A DNA stretch of 64,000 bases from REBR01 sp033721915 (GTDB lineage Bacteria > Pseudomonadota > Gammaproteobacteria > Pseudomonadales > Oleiphilaceae). Below are positions 41,934-50,096 of this stretch, piece after piece. The first letter of the stretch is position 1, and each line of letters starts with the position of its first letter. The notes below the pieces were generated by a model. The model was not told where the DNA came from, searched no databases, and saw only the letters and a list, made by a program, of their open reading frames with translations. A program made the translations under genes and the position numbers. The stretch lies in NCBI GenBank assembly GCA_033721915.1, contig JAWWAC010000002.1, forward strand, positions 95,499-159,498, written 5' to 3'.

Positions 41934-43163
41934 CTAGGGCCGCGAGGGCTTGCCCAGTGATTGCCAGTGGCTGAGAAAAAGACGACACAATTGCTGCGCC
42001 AGTTCGGTCTTGGCGCTGGCGGTGAAGCCCTGCTCCCCATCGGGCCAGAACACCTGGACGGCATTAAGGTCGCTGTTGAAACCGATGGACGGATCCGACA
42101 CATCGTTGGCCACGATCAGGTCCAGATTCTTGCGCTGGAGCTTGTCCCGGGCGTAGCGGGCCAGATCCCGTGTCTCGGCGGCAAAACCCACCACCAGAGG
42201 CCTTGGCGAGAGAGCCGCCACACCGGCGAGAATATCCGGATTGCGCACCAGGCGCATCACCATCTCCTCCTCGCCGTCCCTTTTCTTGATCTTGTCCCCC
42301 GCCACGGACCCGGGCCGGTAATCCGCCACCGCCGCCGCAGCGACAAACCAGTCGCAGCCCCGCTCCAGTGATTCCATGACGGCGGACTGCATCTCAGCGG
42401 CGCTGGTCACATCCAGACGCTCGACCCCCTGGGGGGTGGGCAGGTTCACCGGCCCCGCCACCAGGGTCACACGGGCGCCCCGTGCGGCGGCGGCGGCGGC
42501 GAGTGCAAAGCCCATCTTGCCGGAGCTGTGGTTGGAGAGATAGCGCACCGGGTCCACGGACTCCCGGGTGGGGCCGGCGGTGATCACCACACGCACGCCG
42601 TCCAGATCCGGCTGGACGCCCTCCAGGCTGTCCATGGACTCCAGTGCCGCCACAATCTCCGCCGGCTCCAGCATGCGCCCCGGGCCGGTATCGCCACAGG
42701 CCTGGTCCCCCTCGCCGGGGCCCCAGATGCGGAATTGAGGGTCTGCCTCAAGACGGTGCAGGTTGGCCTGTGTGCGGGCATTGCGCCACATGGCCTGGTT
42801 CATGGCCGGCGCCAGGCAGATGGGCGCCTCACTGGCCAGACAGAGGGTGCCGAGCAGGTCGTCCGCCATGCCAGCGGCCAGCCGGGCCATCACCTGGGCG
42901 GTGGCCGGGGCCACGATGATGCAGTCGGCCCAGCGGGCCAGCTCGATATGGCCCATGCCCGCCTCGGCGGCCGGGTCCAGCAGGTCACGGCGCACCGCAC
43001 GGCCGCTGACCGCCTGGAAGGTGAGTGGTGCCACAAAGGCCTCGGCCCCGGCGGTCATCACCACCTGAACCTGGTGGCCCTGGCGCTGCAACTGGCGCAC
43101 CAGGTCCACACTCTTGTAGGCCGCAATGCCGCCGGTGACGGCAACCAGAATCTGTTTGCTCAC
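41934..43163 (-). CDS. coaBC: Bifunctional phosphopantothenoylcysteine decarboxylase/synthetase
   Basis: Coenzyme A biosynthesis enzyme of 409 aa. The N-terminal flavin decarboxylase (CoaC) has GGIAAYKSVDLVRQLQ, the active-site His region and APAMNQAMW; the C-terminal CTP-dependent synthetase (CoaB) has GPTRESVDPVRYLSNHSSG and KIKKRD. Both halves are complete. Divergent from radC, with a long perfect hairpin in between. coaD, a later step, is at the right end of the window. Confidence 0.96.
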   Translation of the reverse strand: MSKQILVAVTGGIAAYKSVDLVRQLQRQGHQVQVVMTAGAEAFVAPLTFQAVSGRAVRRDLLDPAAEAGMGHIELARWADCIIVAPATAQVMARLAAGMADDLLGTLCLASEAPICLAPAMNQAMWRNARTQANLHRLEADPQFRIWGPGEGDQACGDTGPGRMLEPAEIVAALESMDSLEGVQPDLDGVRVVITAGPTRESVDPVRYLSNHSSGKMGFALAAAAAARGARVTLVAGPVNLPTPQGVERLDVTSAAEMQSAVMESLERGCDWFVAAAAVADYRPGSVAGDKIKKRDGEEEMVMRLVRNPDILAGVAALSPRPLVVGFAAETRDLARYARDKLQRKNLDLIVANDVSDPSIGFNSDLNAVQVFWPDGEQGFTASAKTELAQQLCRLFLSHWQSLGKPSRP

Positions 43164-43215
43164 GCTAACCCCTGTTTTGACCGCTGCCTCTGGTGCAAGC
43201 CCGTTGCTTCAGTGC

Positions 43216-43248
43216 CCCCACAGCCCGGCCCGTGGCCGGGCTGTGGGG
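43216..43248. repeat. Perfect 15-bp hairpin in the coaBC-radC divergent region
   Basis: CCCCACAGCCCGGCC (43216-43230) and GGCCGGGCTGTGGGG (43234-43248) pair without mismatch around a 3-nt CGT loop. It lies 53 nt upstream of coaBC and 145 nt upstream of radC, with no T-run, so it is not positioned as a terminator of either gene. Confidence 0.8.
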
Positions 43249-43392
43249 ACGGCGCCCGGAAAGATGCACAGAATATCACAACCCGGCATTCCTTTCGGTG
43301 TTATGGCTTACCCGCAGTAAAACGGCGTATTACACTCCCCGAAGTCCAAGGAAGCCGGGATGATCAACCCATAACAGCAAAAGGATAGGCGC

Positions 43393-44079
43393 ATGTCACC
43401 GGATCTGTCATTTCACACCCTGCCCGCCTCGGAGCGTCCCCGGGAGAAACTGCTCGCACGGGGGGCGGCCAGCCTCAGCGACAGTGAATTGCTGGCCATT
43501 TTCCTGCGTACCGGCACCGCCGGCAAGCCGGTGCTGGCCATGGCCCGTGAGCTGCTGGCGGAATTCGGCAGCCTGCGCCAGCTGGCGGAGGTCCCGGCGG
43601 AGCGTTTCTGCCGCGCCCCCGGCGTGGGGCTGGCCAAGTACGCCCAGTTCCATGCCGCCATGGAAATGGCCCGTCGCATCATGGACCAGCCGCTGCGGGA
43701 CGGGGACCCCCTGACCAGCCCGGACACCACAAGGCGCTACCTGCAAAGCCGCCTGATCACCCGCACCCAGGAGGTGTTCGCCGCGCTGTTCCTGGACAAC
43801 CGCCACCGGGTGATCCGCTATGAGGAGCTGTTCCAGGGCACCATCGATGCGGCCGCGGTCTACCCCCGGGAGGTGGTGCGCCGGGCGCTGGATTATAATG
43901 CGGCGGCGGTGATTTTCGCCCATAATCACCCTTCCGGCGTGGCCGAGCCCAGCCAGGCGGATATCCTGCTGACGGACCGCCTCAAATCGGCACTGGCACT
44001 GGTGGATGTGCGGGTGCTGGATCATATGGTGGTGGGCCACGGCGAGGTGGTGTCCCTGGCGGAGCGGGGCTGCCTGTAG
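43393..44079 (+). CDS. radC: RadC/JAB-domain protein
   Basis: Protein of 228 aa. N-terminal helix-hairpin-helix (RLPAxR-like ERPREKLLARGAASLSDSELLA, CRAPGVGLAKYA) and C-terminal JAMM metalloprotease-like domain with FAHNHPSGVAEPSQAD (H-x-H-P-S-G-x(7)-D zinc site). Once thought a DNA repair protein; its true role is unsettled. It precedes rpmB-rpmG as in most gammaproteobacteria. Confidence 0.94.
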   Translation: MSPDLSFHTLPASERPREKLLARGAASLSDSELLAIFLRTGTAGKPVLAMARELLAEFGSLRQLAEVPAERFCRAPGVGLAKYAQFHAAMEMARRIMDQPLRDGDPLTSPDTTRRYLQSRLITRTQEVFAALFLDNRHRVIRYEELFQGTIDAAAVYPREVVRRALDYNAAAVIFAHNHPSGVAEPSQADILLTDRLKSALALVDVRVLDHMVVGHGEVVSLAERGCL

Positions 44080-44255
44080 GGCGGCCTGCGCAAAGAGGGA
44101 ATCATGGGCGAATCGTGAATAATTTTTGCCTTTGCCAGCGCCATCTGGTATAAAAGCGTCCCTTTCCCGTCAGCGTCAGGCTCAGGCTCCGATTTCGTCA
44201 CGACCTGGACGCGGTATGAATACACAGATTAACCAACGCGGAGTTGGAGGCGATT

Positions 44256-44492
44256 ATGTCCAGAGTTTGTCAAGTCACCGGTAAGCGCACCATTACCGGC
44301 AACAATGTTTCACACGCTATGAACCACAACAAGCGTCGGTTTCTGCCCAACCTGCAGTCTCACCGCTTCTGGGTCGCCAGCGAGAACCGTTTCATCAAGC
44401 TGCGCATCTCCACCAAGGGCATGCGTATTATCGATAAAAAGGGTATTGACGCAGTGCTGACTGACCTGCGCGCCCGCGGCGAGAAGGTCTGA
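44256..44492 (+). CDS. rpmB: 50S ribosomal protein L28
   Basis: Protein of 78 aa with SRVCQVTGKRTITGNNVSHA and FLPNLQSHRFWVASENRFIKL. The ATG at 44256 (after GTTGGAGG) gives the standard length. Ten nt ahead of rpmG in the classic L28-L33 operon. Confidence 0.98.
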   Translation: MSRVCQVTGKRTITGNNVSHAMNHNKRRFLPNLQSHRFWVASENRFIKLRISTKGMRIIDKKGIDAVLTDLRARGEKV

Positions 44493-44502
44493 GGAGACAA
44501 TC

Positions 44503-44658
44503 ATGCGCGAGAAGATCAAGCTGGTTTCATCAGCAGGTACCGGTCATTTCTACACGACCCACAAGAACAAGCGTAACACCCCGGACAAGATCGAAATGAA
44601 GAAGTACGATCCCGTGGTACGCAAGCACGTGTCCTACAAGGAAGCCAAGATCAAGTAA
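44503..44658 (+). CDS. rpmG: 50S ribosomal protein L33
   Basis: Protein of 51 aa (MREKIKLVSSAGTGHFYTTH, then a basic stretch and VVRKHVSYKEAKIK). GAGGAG precedes the ATG. This is the cysteine-free form of L33, so it does not need zinc. Followed by a strong terminator. Confidence 0.98.
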   Translation: MREKIKLVSSAGTGHFYTTHKNKRNTPDKIEMKKYDPVVRKHVSYKEAKIK

Positions 44659-44690
44659 GGACTTCCCGGTCCCGGCCTGACGGCTTCATA

Positions 44691-44716
44691 AAACCCGGCA
44701 ATTGCCGGGTTTTTTT
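44691..44716 (+). terminator. Intrinsic terminator of rpmB-rpmG
   Basis: ACCCGGCAATTGCCGGGT forms a self-complementary hairpin followed by a run of seven T; the A-run before it would also act leftwards on the convergent LOV-GGDEF-EAL gene ending at 44740. Confidence 0.92.
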
Positions 44717-44739
44717 GTGCCCGGGAATTGGCCTCTACC

Positions 44740-47193
44740 CTATTCCCCTTCCTCCGCTTCCGCCCCGGCACTGGCCCCATGGTAGACAAAAGCCTCCCGC
44801 ACCTCCTGTCGCAGCTGGTCGTCGTCCCAGGGTTTGGTGAGGAACTTGTAGATGGCGCCGCGGTTGATGGCGTCGGTGACCGAGTCCAGATCGGTGTAGC
44901 CTGATAAGATGATGCGCACGGTGCCCGGGTGCAACAGCTTCACACGGCTGAAGAACTCGGTGCCGGTCATCTCCGGCATGCGCTGGTCCGAGAGCACCAC
45001 CTGCACGTTCTCCGCCGCCAGTATGCGGAAGGCTTCCGCTGCGCTGGTGGTGGCCAGTATGCGGTAGCCATCACGGCGCAGCAGACGCTGCAGTGAGCGC
45101 AGTATGTTGGACTCGTCGTCCAGTATCAGCAGGTTGCGGGGGGCCTTCTGGCCCTTTTCCTGGTGGGAGGTAAGCAGCTTCACCCCCGGCTCGTCCAGCT
45201 CATAATGAATCAGCTCGGCCAGGGGCATGGGTCGGGCCAGATGGTGCCCCTGCAGCTGATCGCACTGGTGGCGGATCAGGTAGGCGGCCTGGAATTCGTC
45301 CTCCACCCCCTGGGCCACCACCTCCAGTGAGAGCTTGTGGGCCATGCTGATCAGGCCCCGGGTAATGGCCGCGTCGTTGCTGTCACTGACAATGCTGCGG
45401 GTAAAGGACGCGTCGATCTTGATCCGGCTCAGTGGAATCAGCTTGAGCCCGCTGAGCCCGGAGTGGCCGGCGCCGAAGTCATCGATGACGATGCCCACCC
45501 CCATGGCCCGGATGGTTCTCAGTGACTGCAGGACCGACTGGGCGTCCTCGCCCAGCACCACCGACTCCACCACCTCCAGCTCCAGGCACTGGGGCGGCAG
45601 GCCGCTTTCCTCCAGGGCCTGGCGGACACTGGCTTCCGCCGCGCCCCGGTGGAACTGCACCGTGGACATGTTCACCGCCACCCGGTGGTCACTGCGCCCC
45701 TGGTCCAGCAACTGCCGTGTATCCAGGCAGGCCTGTTTCAGGGCCCAGTCCCCCAGGGCCAACAGCTGGCCGGTGCTCTCCGCCACCGGCAGGAAATCCC
45801 CCGGAGCCAGCAGCCCCTCCGTGGGGTGGTTCCAGCGCAGCAACGCCTCCATGGCCCGGAACTGGCTGCTGCCGGCGTCATAGATGGGCTGGTAGTAGAG
45901 TTCGAATTCATTGCGCTCCAGGGCCTCCTGAATCTCCCGCCGCATCCGTACCAGGCGCTTGGCGCGCTCGTTCATGGCGTTGGTGTACCAGTGGTAGCCG
46001 TTGCCACCCAGTGCCTTGGCCTGTCGCACCGCCAGGCTGGCATGGCGCAGCAGGTCCGTGGCGTCCCGGGTGTCATGGCTGCTCAGTGCCACACCGGCAC
46101 TGGCGGTGAGATACACCGGCTCCCCCCCCGGAGTGGGCCGGAAGGGCTTGGCCATCTGGCCGATGACCGACTCCACCAGGCCGATGATGTCGTCATCCCC
46201 CATGACATTGGGCTGCAGCAGGGCGAATTCGTCGGCGCTGAGCCGGGCCAGTGTGTCCCCACCCTGCATGACCTGGCGCAGGCGGTCGGCGGCCTGCATC
46301 AGCAGGCTGTCACCGGCGGCCAGACCCAGCGAGCTGTTGATGGCCTTGAAATTGTCCAGGTTGACCAGTGTCAGTGACACCTGGGAATGGTGGCGCCGTG
46401 AGATGTTCAGCGCCTGTGCCAGACGGTCTCTCAGCAGTGAGAGGTTGGGCAGTGCGGTGAGCACGTCGTGGCTGACGTTGTACGCCAATGCCTGCTCCGC
46501 GTCCCGCTGGGCGGAGATGTCGTGCTGCAGCCCGACAAAATGGGTCACCCGGCCATGGCGGTCCGGCACCGGCGAGATGACCAGCTCGTTCCAGAAGGCG
46601 GTCCCGTCCTTGCGGAAGTTGCGCAGCGTCACCCGGGTCTCTTCACGGCGCTGCAGTGCCTGCCGCATCAGCAGCCGCTCCGGCTGCTGGCGCTCATCCC
46701 CCTGCATGAAGCGGCAGTTGCGGCCGATCACCTCCTCCGGGCTGTAGCCGGTGATGCGGCAGAAGGCGGGGTTTACATAGCGGATGGGCATATCCTCCGC
46801 CAGGGCATCCACAATCACCATGCCATTGGGTGAGGCCTCGATGCTGCGCTGCAGAAGCCGCCGCTGCTCCTCCGCCTCACGCCGCTCGCTGATGTCGTGG
46901 AGTATGTACAGCTGTGCCGGCGCCCCCTCCCAGTTGGCACTCAGGCGTTGCCAGTCCACGGGCAGCCAGCGACCCTCCTGCACCCACAGGCAGGTCTCGT
47001 AACTGTCCACCGTGGCCCCGCTCAGGGCGTCGATGGCGCTGGCCATGGTCTCCCCGCCGGTTTCTCCCAGGAGCTGCCGGGCCGAGTGGTTGGCGAAGAC
47101 GATGTCCCGCCCCAACACCACAATCATGCCATCACGGGCATCTTCCACCAGATTCCGGAACAGCTCTGCAGCCGTCTCCGTCGCCCTACCCAT
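44740..47193 (-). CDS. LOV-GGDEF-EAL-REC blue-light/c-di-GMP signalling protein
   Basis: Cytoplasmic protein of 817 aa. Domains in order: PAS (about 10-105); PAS/LOV (about 112-230) with the photoactive-cysteine motif GRNCRFMQ (Cys160), Asn192 and Asn202 in the flavin-contacting NFRKDG...FWNEL strand and Gln223 in FVGLQHD; GGDEF-like (about 240-405) where the motif is degenerate, RLSADEF (317-323), so cyclase activity is unlikely; EAL (about 415-670) with intact EALLRW (Glu449), DDFGAG (571-576) and VAQGVE; and a C-terminal receiver (about 686-805) with phospho-acceptor Asp736 in SDQRMP. The likely activity is c-di-GMP hydrolysis controlled by light and by phosphorylation. A receiver at the C-terminus after EAL is unusual. 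Divergent from the histidine kinase at 47317. Confidence 0.88.
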   Translation of the reverse strand: MGRATETAAELFRNLVEDARDGMIVVLGRDIVFANHSARQLLGETGGETMASAIDALSGATVDSYETCLWVQEGRWLPVDWQRLSANWEGAPAQLYILHDISERREAEEQRRLLQRSIEASPNGMVIVDALAEDMPIRYVNPAFCRITGYSPEEVIGRNCRFMQGDERQQPERLLMRQALQRREETRVTLRNFRKDGTAFWNELVISPVPDRHGRVTHFVGLQHDISAQRDAEQALAYNVSHDVLTALPNLSLLRDRLAQALNISRRHHSQVSLTLVNLDNFKAINSSLGLAAGDSLLMQAADRLRQVMQGGDTLARLSADEFALLQPNVMGDDDIIGLVESVIGQMAKPFRPTPGGEPVYLTASAGVALSSHDTRDATDLLRHASLAVRQAKALGGNGYHWYTNAMNERAKRLVRMRREIQEALERNEFELYYQPIYDAGSSQFRAMEALLRWNHPTEGLLAPGDFLPVAESTGQLLALGDWALKQACLDTRQLLDQGRSDHRVAVNMSTVQFHRGAAEASVRQALEESGLPPQCLELEVVESVVLGEDAQSVLQSLRTIRAMGVGIVIDDFGAGHSGLSGLKLIPLSRIKIDASFTRSIVSDSNDAAITRGLISMAHKLSLEVVAQGVEDEFQAAYLIRHQCDQLQGHHLARPMPLAELIHYELDEPGVKLLTSHQEKGQKAPRNLLILDDESNILRSLQRLLRRDGYRILATTSAAEAFRILAAENVQVVLSDQRMPEMTGTEFFSRVKLLHPGTVRIILSGYTDLDSVTDAINRGAIYKFLTKPWDDDQLRQEVREAFVYHGASAGAEAEEGE

Positions 47194-47316
47194 AAGAGGT
47201 CTCCAGACTGCCTGTTCGTGAGCATTCGCTTATCGCAAAATGCCCTTAACGGTTGTGCGTAGCATCGGTTTCTGCACTACGCTATCAGAATAGAAGTAAA
47301 CACAGGAAATGACACC

Positions 47317-48198
47317 ATGGTCGTCCACAGCAACGACTCCGGCGAGTCTTCACAGCAAGAGCTGATCGCCCGCCTGAAACAGGCCCAGGACCAGCTGATG
47401 CAGTCGGAAAAGATGGCCAGCATTGGCCAGCTGGCCGCCGGCGTGGCCCACGAGATCAACAACCCCATCGGCTATGTGCGCTCCAACCTCACCACGCTGG
47501 GGGAGTATTGCCGCTCACTGCTGGCGGTCAACCAGGCCTATGAGCAGGCACTGGGGGAGGCCCTGAACTCCCCGGAGCTCAAGCGGGTGGTGGAGGAGCA
47601 CGACCTGCCCTTTCTGCGGGAGGACCTGCCCTCACTGCTGGAGGAGTCCCATGAGGGTATTGAGCGGGTGAGCAAGATCATCCGCTCACTGCGGGACTTC
47701 TCCCGCACCGACAGCGGGCAGTTCGAGCCGGTGGATGTGCAGAGGGCCATCACCCAGGCCCTGACCGTGGCCCACAACGAGATCAAGTACCGGGCGGAGG
47801 TGGTCACGGAGTTTGCCGATCTGCCTCCCATTGAGGCGGTGGAATCCCAGCTGGGGCAGGTGTTTCTCAATCTCTTTGTGAATGCCGCCCAGGCCATTGA
47901 GGAGCACGGCGAGATCCGGGTGCGTACCGAGCTGATGGGGGACCGGGTGCAGGTCACAGTGTCCGATAACGGCTGCGGCGTGGCCCCGGAAAACCTCAAG
48001 CGCCTGTTCGACCCCTTTTTCACCACCAAGCCGGTGGGCAAGGGGACCGGTCTGGGACTGTCTCTGTCCTACAACATCATACGCTCCCATAACGGCACCA
48101 TGAAAGTGGCCAGCGAACCCGGCAAGGGCACCACCTTTACCCTGGAGCTGCCATTGCAACAGCCACAACCCCAGCCGGAGCCGGAGGGCCCTCAGTGA
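47317..48198 (+). CDS. Histidine kinase without a sensor domain (kinase A)
   Basis: Protein of 293 aa: short N-terminal coiled coil (about 12-34), HisKA with phospho-acceptor His45 in GVAHEINNPIGYVRSNL, and a HATPase domain with the N box (NLFVNAAQAIEE), G1 (SDNGCGV), F (FDPFFTTK) and G2 (GKGTGLGLS). No periplasmic or PAS input is present, so the signal must come from a partner protein. The stop overlaps the next gene (GTGA), so the kinase and the REC-HD protein are coupled. Its HisKA core closely matches that of kinase B at 52360. Confidence 0.92.
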   Translation: MVVHSNDSGESSQQELIARLKQAQDQLMQSEKMASIGQLAAGVAHEINNPIGYVRSNLTTLGEYCRSLLAVNQAYEQALGEALNSPELKRVVEEHDLPFLREDLPSLLEESHEGIERVSKIIRSLRDFSRTDSGQFEPVDVQRAITQALTVAHNEIKYRAEVVTEFADLPPIEAVESQLGQVFLNLFVNAAQAIEEHGEIRVRTELMGDRVQVTVSDNGCGVAPENLKRLFDPFFTTKPVGKGTGLGLSLSYNIIRSHNGTMKVASEPGKGTTFTLELPLQQPQPQPEPEGPQ

Positions 48199-49535
48199 AC
48201 GACCGGACACCCGTATTCCGCATTCTGTTTGTGGACGACGAGCCCTCCATTCTCAATGCACTGAAGCGGCTGATGCGCCGTCATGAATATCGCTGCTGGT
48301 TTGCCGCCAGCGCCGAGGAGGGCATCCGGGTACTGGAGGCTCACAATATCGACCTGATCATCTCCGACATGCGCATGCCCGTCACCGACGGGGCCACCTT
48401 TCTGGCCGAGGTCCGTCGCCGCTGGCCTTTCAGCGTGCGCTTTCTCATGACCGGCTACAGTGACATGGGGGCGGCGCTGGATGCCCTGAACCTGGGGGGT
48501 ATTAACCGCTACATCAGCAAGCCCTGGGACGATGAGGCACTGCTGGAGGCCATTGGCGAGGGGCTTCGCATCCGCCGGCTGGAACGGGAAAAAAAACGCC
48601 TGCTGGACCAGACACGACGCCAGAACGCCGAGCTGGAAACACTCAACCGGGACCTGGAGGCCCGTGTGACCAAACGCACGCGACAGGTTCAGGCCACCTC
48701 CAACCAGCTGAAAAAGGCCTTTCGCCAGCTGGAGAAGAGTTACGACGCTTTTGTGCGCATCTTCTCCAGCGTCATCAGCAGCCGCCCCCACCTGATCAAG
48801 GGCCATTCCAGAGAGGTGGCGGACCTGGCCGGCGCACTGGGTCGTGCACTGGAGCTGGAGCCGGTGCAGGTGCAGTACCTGTATTACGCCGCACTGCTCC
48901 ATGAGCTGGGCAAGCTGAACCTGCCGGACGACGTGCTGGAGCGCTCCGAGGTCCACCTCACCCACCGGGATCTGGAGGAGTACCAGCGCTACCCGCTGCT
49001 GGGGGAAATGGCACTGATGCCCATCAAGGCGTTGCGCACCAGCGCCCGGCTGATCCGTTATCACAATGAGCACTTCGATGGCAGTGGCTATCCGGAGGGC
49101 CTCAGTGGCGAGCATATCCCCCTGGGGTCCAGGGTGGTGAAAGTGGCCCGTGATTTTATCGGCTACCAGACGGACCTGTTGCGCCAGAAGCCCTTCACGG
49201 CCAGGGAAGCCTATGGCCACATGCTGGTGCACAGCGGACTGCGCTACGACCCAGGGGTGCTGGATGCCCTTGAGCCCATGGTGGCCAGCTTTTCCTTTAC
49301 CCGGCTGCAACGCAATGAAAAGCAGCTGCCCGTCAGCGAACTGACCCCGGACGCCGTACTGACACGGGATCTGGTCAGCGCCAGGGGCATACTGCTGATG
49401 GTCAAGGGCACCCGCCTGACCCACAGCAACATCCACCGTCTGCAGCAGATCGAAGCCGTCGACAAAACGCCCATGAAAGTGTACCTGGAACTGGCCCCCG
49501 AGCCGGTGGAAAGCGAGGACAGCCGTGATGAATGA
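48195..49535 (+). CDS. Response regulator with degenerate HD-GYP output
   Basis: Protein of 446 aa starting at GTG 48195 inside the kinase stop. Receiver domain (about 8-125) with Asp58 in SDMRMP and the YISKPWDD helix; coiled coil (about 125-185); HD-GYP domain (about 190-370). The usual HD pair reads His236-Glu237 (LLHELGK) and the HHE metal triad reads His290-Asn291-Glu292 (YHNEHFDGSGYP), while the GYP element is intact. These changes remove or alter metal ligands, so the domain may bind c-di-GMP or a partner without hydrolysis. Overlaps the next receiver gene by 8 nt. Confidence 0.88.
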   Translation: MNDRTPVFRILFVDDEPSILNALKRLMRRHEYRCWFAASAEEGIRVLEAHNIDLIISDMRMPVTDGATFLAEVRRRWPFSVRFLMTGYSDMGAALDALNLGGINRYISKPWDDEALLEAIGEGLRIRRLEREKKRLLDQTRRQNAELETLNRDLEARVTKRTRQVQATSNQLKKAFRQLEKSYDAFVRIFSSVISSRPHLIKGHSREVADLAGALGRALELEPVQVQYLYYAALLHELGKLNLPDDVLERSEVHLTHRDLEEYQRYPLLGEMALMPIKALRTSARLIRYHNEHFDGSGYPEGLSGEHIPLGSRVVKVARDFIGYQTDLLRQKPFTAREAYGHMLVHSGLRYDPGVLDALEPMVASFSFTRLQRNEKQLPVSELTPDAVLTRDLVSARGILLMVKGTRLTHSNIHRLQQIEAVDKTPMKVYLELAPEPVESEDSRDE

Positions 49536-50076
49536 TGCCACCCCCACCATTGCCCTGATCGACGATGAGCCGTCCATACTCAGCGCACTGAAGCGGCTTC
49601 TGCGCCCCACCGGATGGCGTGTGCTGAGCTTCACCAGTCCGACGGAGGCCCTGGAGGAGCTGCATTACGAGCAGCCCCAGCTGATTGTCTCAGACTACCG
49701 CATGCCCGGCATGGACGGTGTGTCCCTGCTGGAGGAGTGCCGGCGACTGCATCCGGACTCCGTGCGCATGATCCTCAGCGGTCAGGCGGAGCTTGAGGCG
49801 GTACTGGCGGCCATCAACCAGTCCCAGGTGTATCGCTTTATTCTCAAGCCCTGGTCCGACCAGGACCTTCTGATCACGCTGCGCAATGCACTGGACCATC
49901 AGCGGCTGCTGAAGGAAAACCACGAACTGGCGGAAATCGTCAGGGAGCAGAACCGCAAGCTGGAGGCCCAGGAAAAGGCGCTGTCACGGCTGGAGTCGGA
50001 TTCGCCGGGCATCACCCGGGTGGAGCGGGACGAGGAGGGCTTTATCGACCTGTCGGGCTGGTCGGAGAACGACTGA
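49528..50076 (+). CDS. Stand-alone receiver-domain response regulator
   Basis: Protein of 182 aa: receiver (about 5-125) with acidic pocket LIDDEPS, Asp56 in SDYRMPGMDG and FILKPWSDQ, then a coiled coil (about 125-165) and a short tail (DEEGFIDLSGW). No output domain. It could be a phosphate shuttle or competitor among the other receivers. The ATG at 49528 is preferred; the GTG at 49525 is in frame. Last gene of the rightward three-gene operon, ending 20 nt from the convergent ATPase gene. Confidence 0.88.
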   Translation: MNDATPTIALIDDEPSILSALKRLLRPTGWRVLSFTSPTEALEELHYEQPQLIVSDYRMPGMDGVSLLEECRRLHPDSVRMILSGQAELEAVLAAINQSQVYRFILKPWSDQDLLITLRNALDHQRLLKENHELAEIVREQNRKLEAQEKALSRLESDSPGITRVERDEEGFIDLSGWSEND

Positions 50077-50096
50077 AGCCCGGGTCTGGCACCGGG

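Noticed and set aside
48192..49634. 480-codon minus-strand open frame
   Set aside because: Antisense to the REC-HD-GYP gene, which has clear domain motifs; the reverse frame is His/Gln/Val-rich with no family features, as expected from high-GC codon bias.
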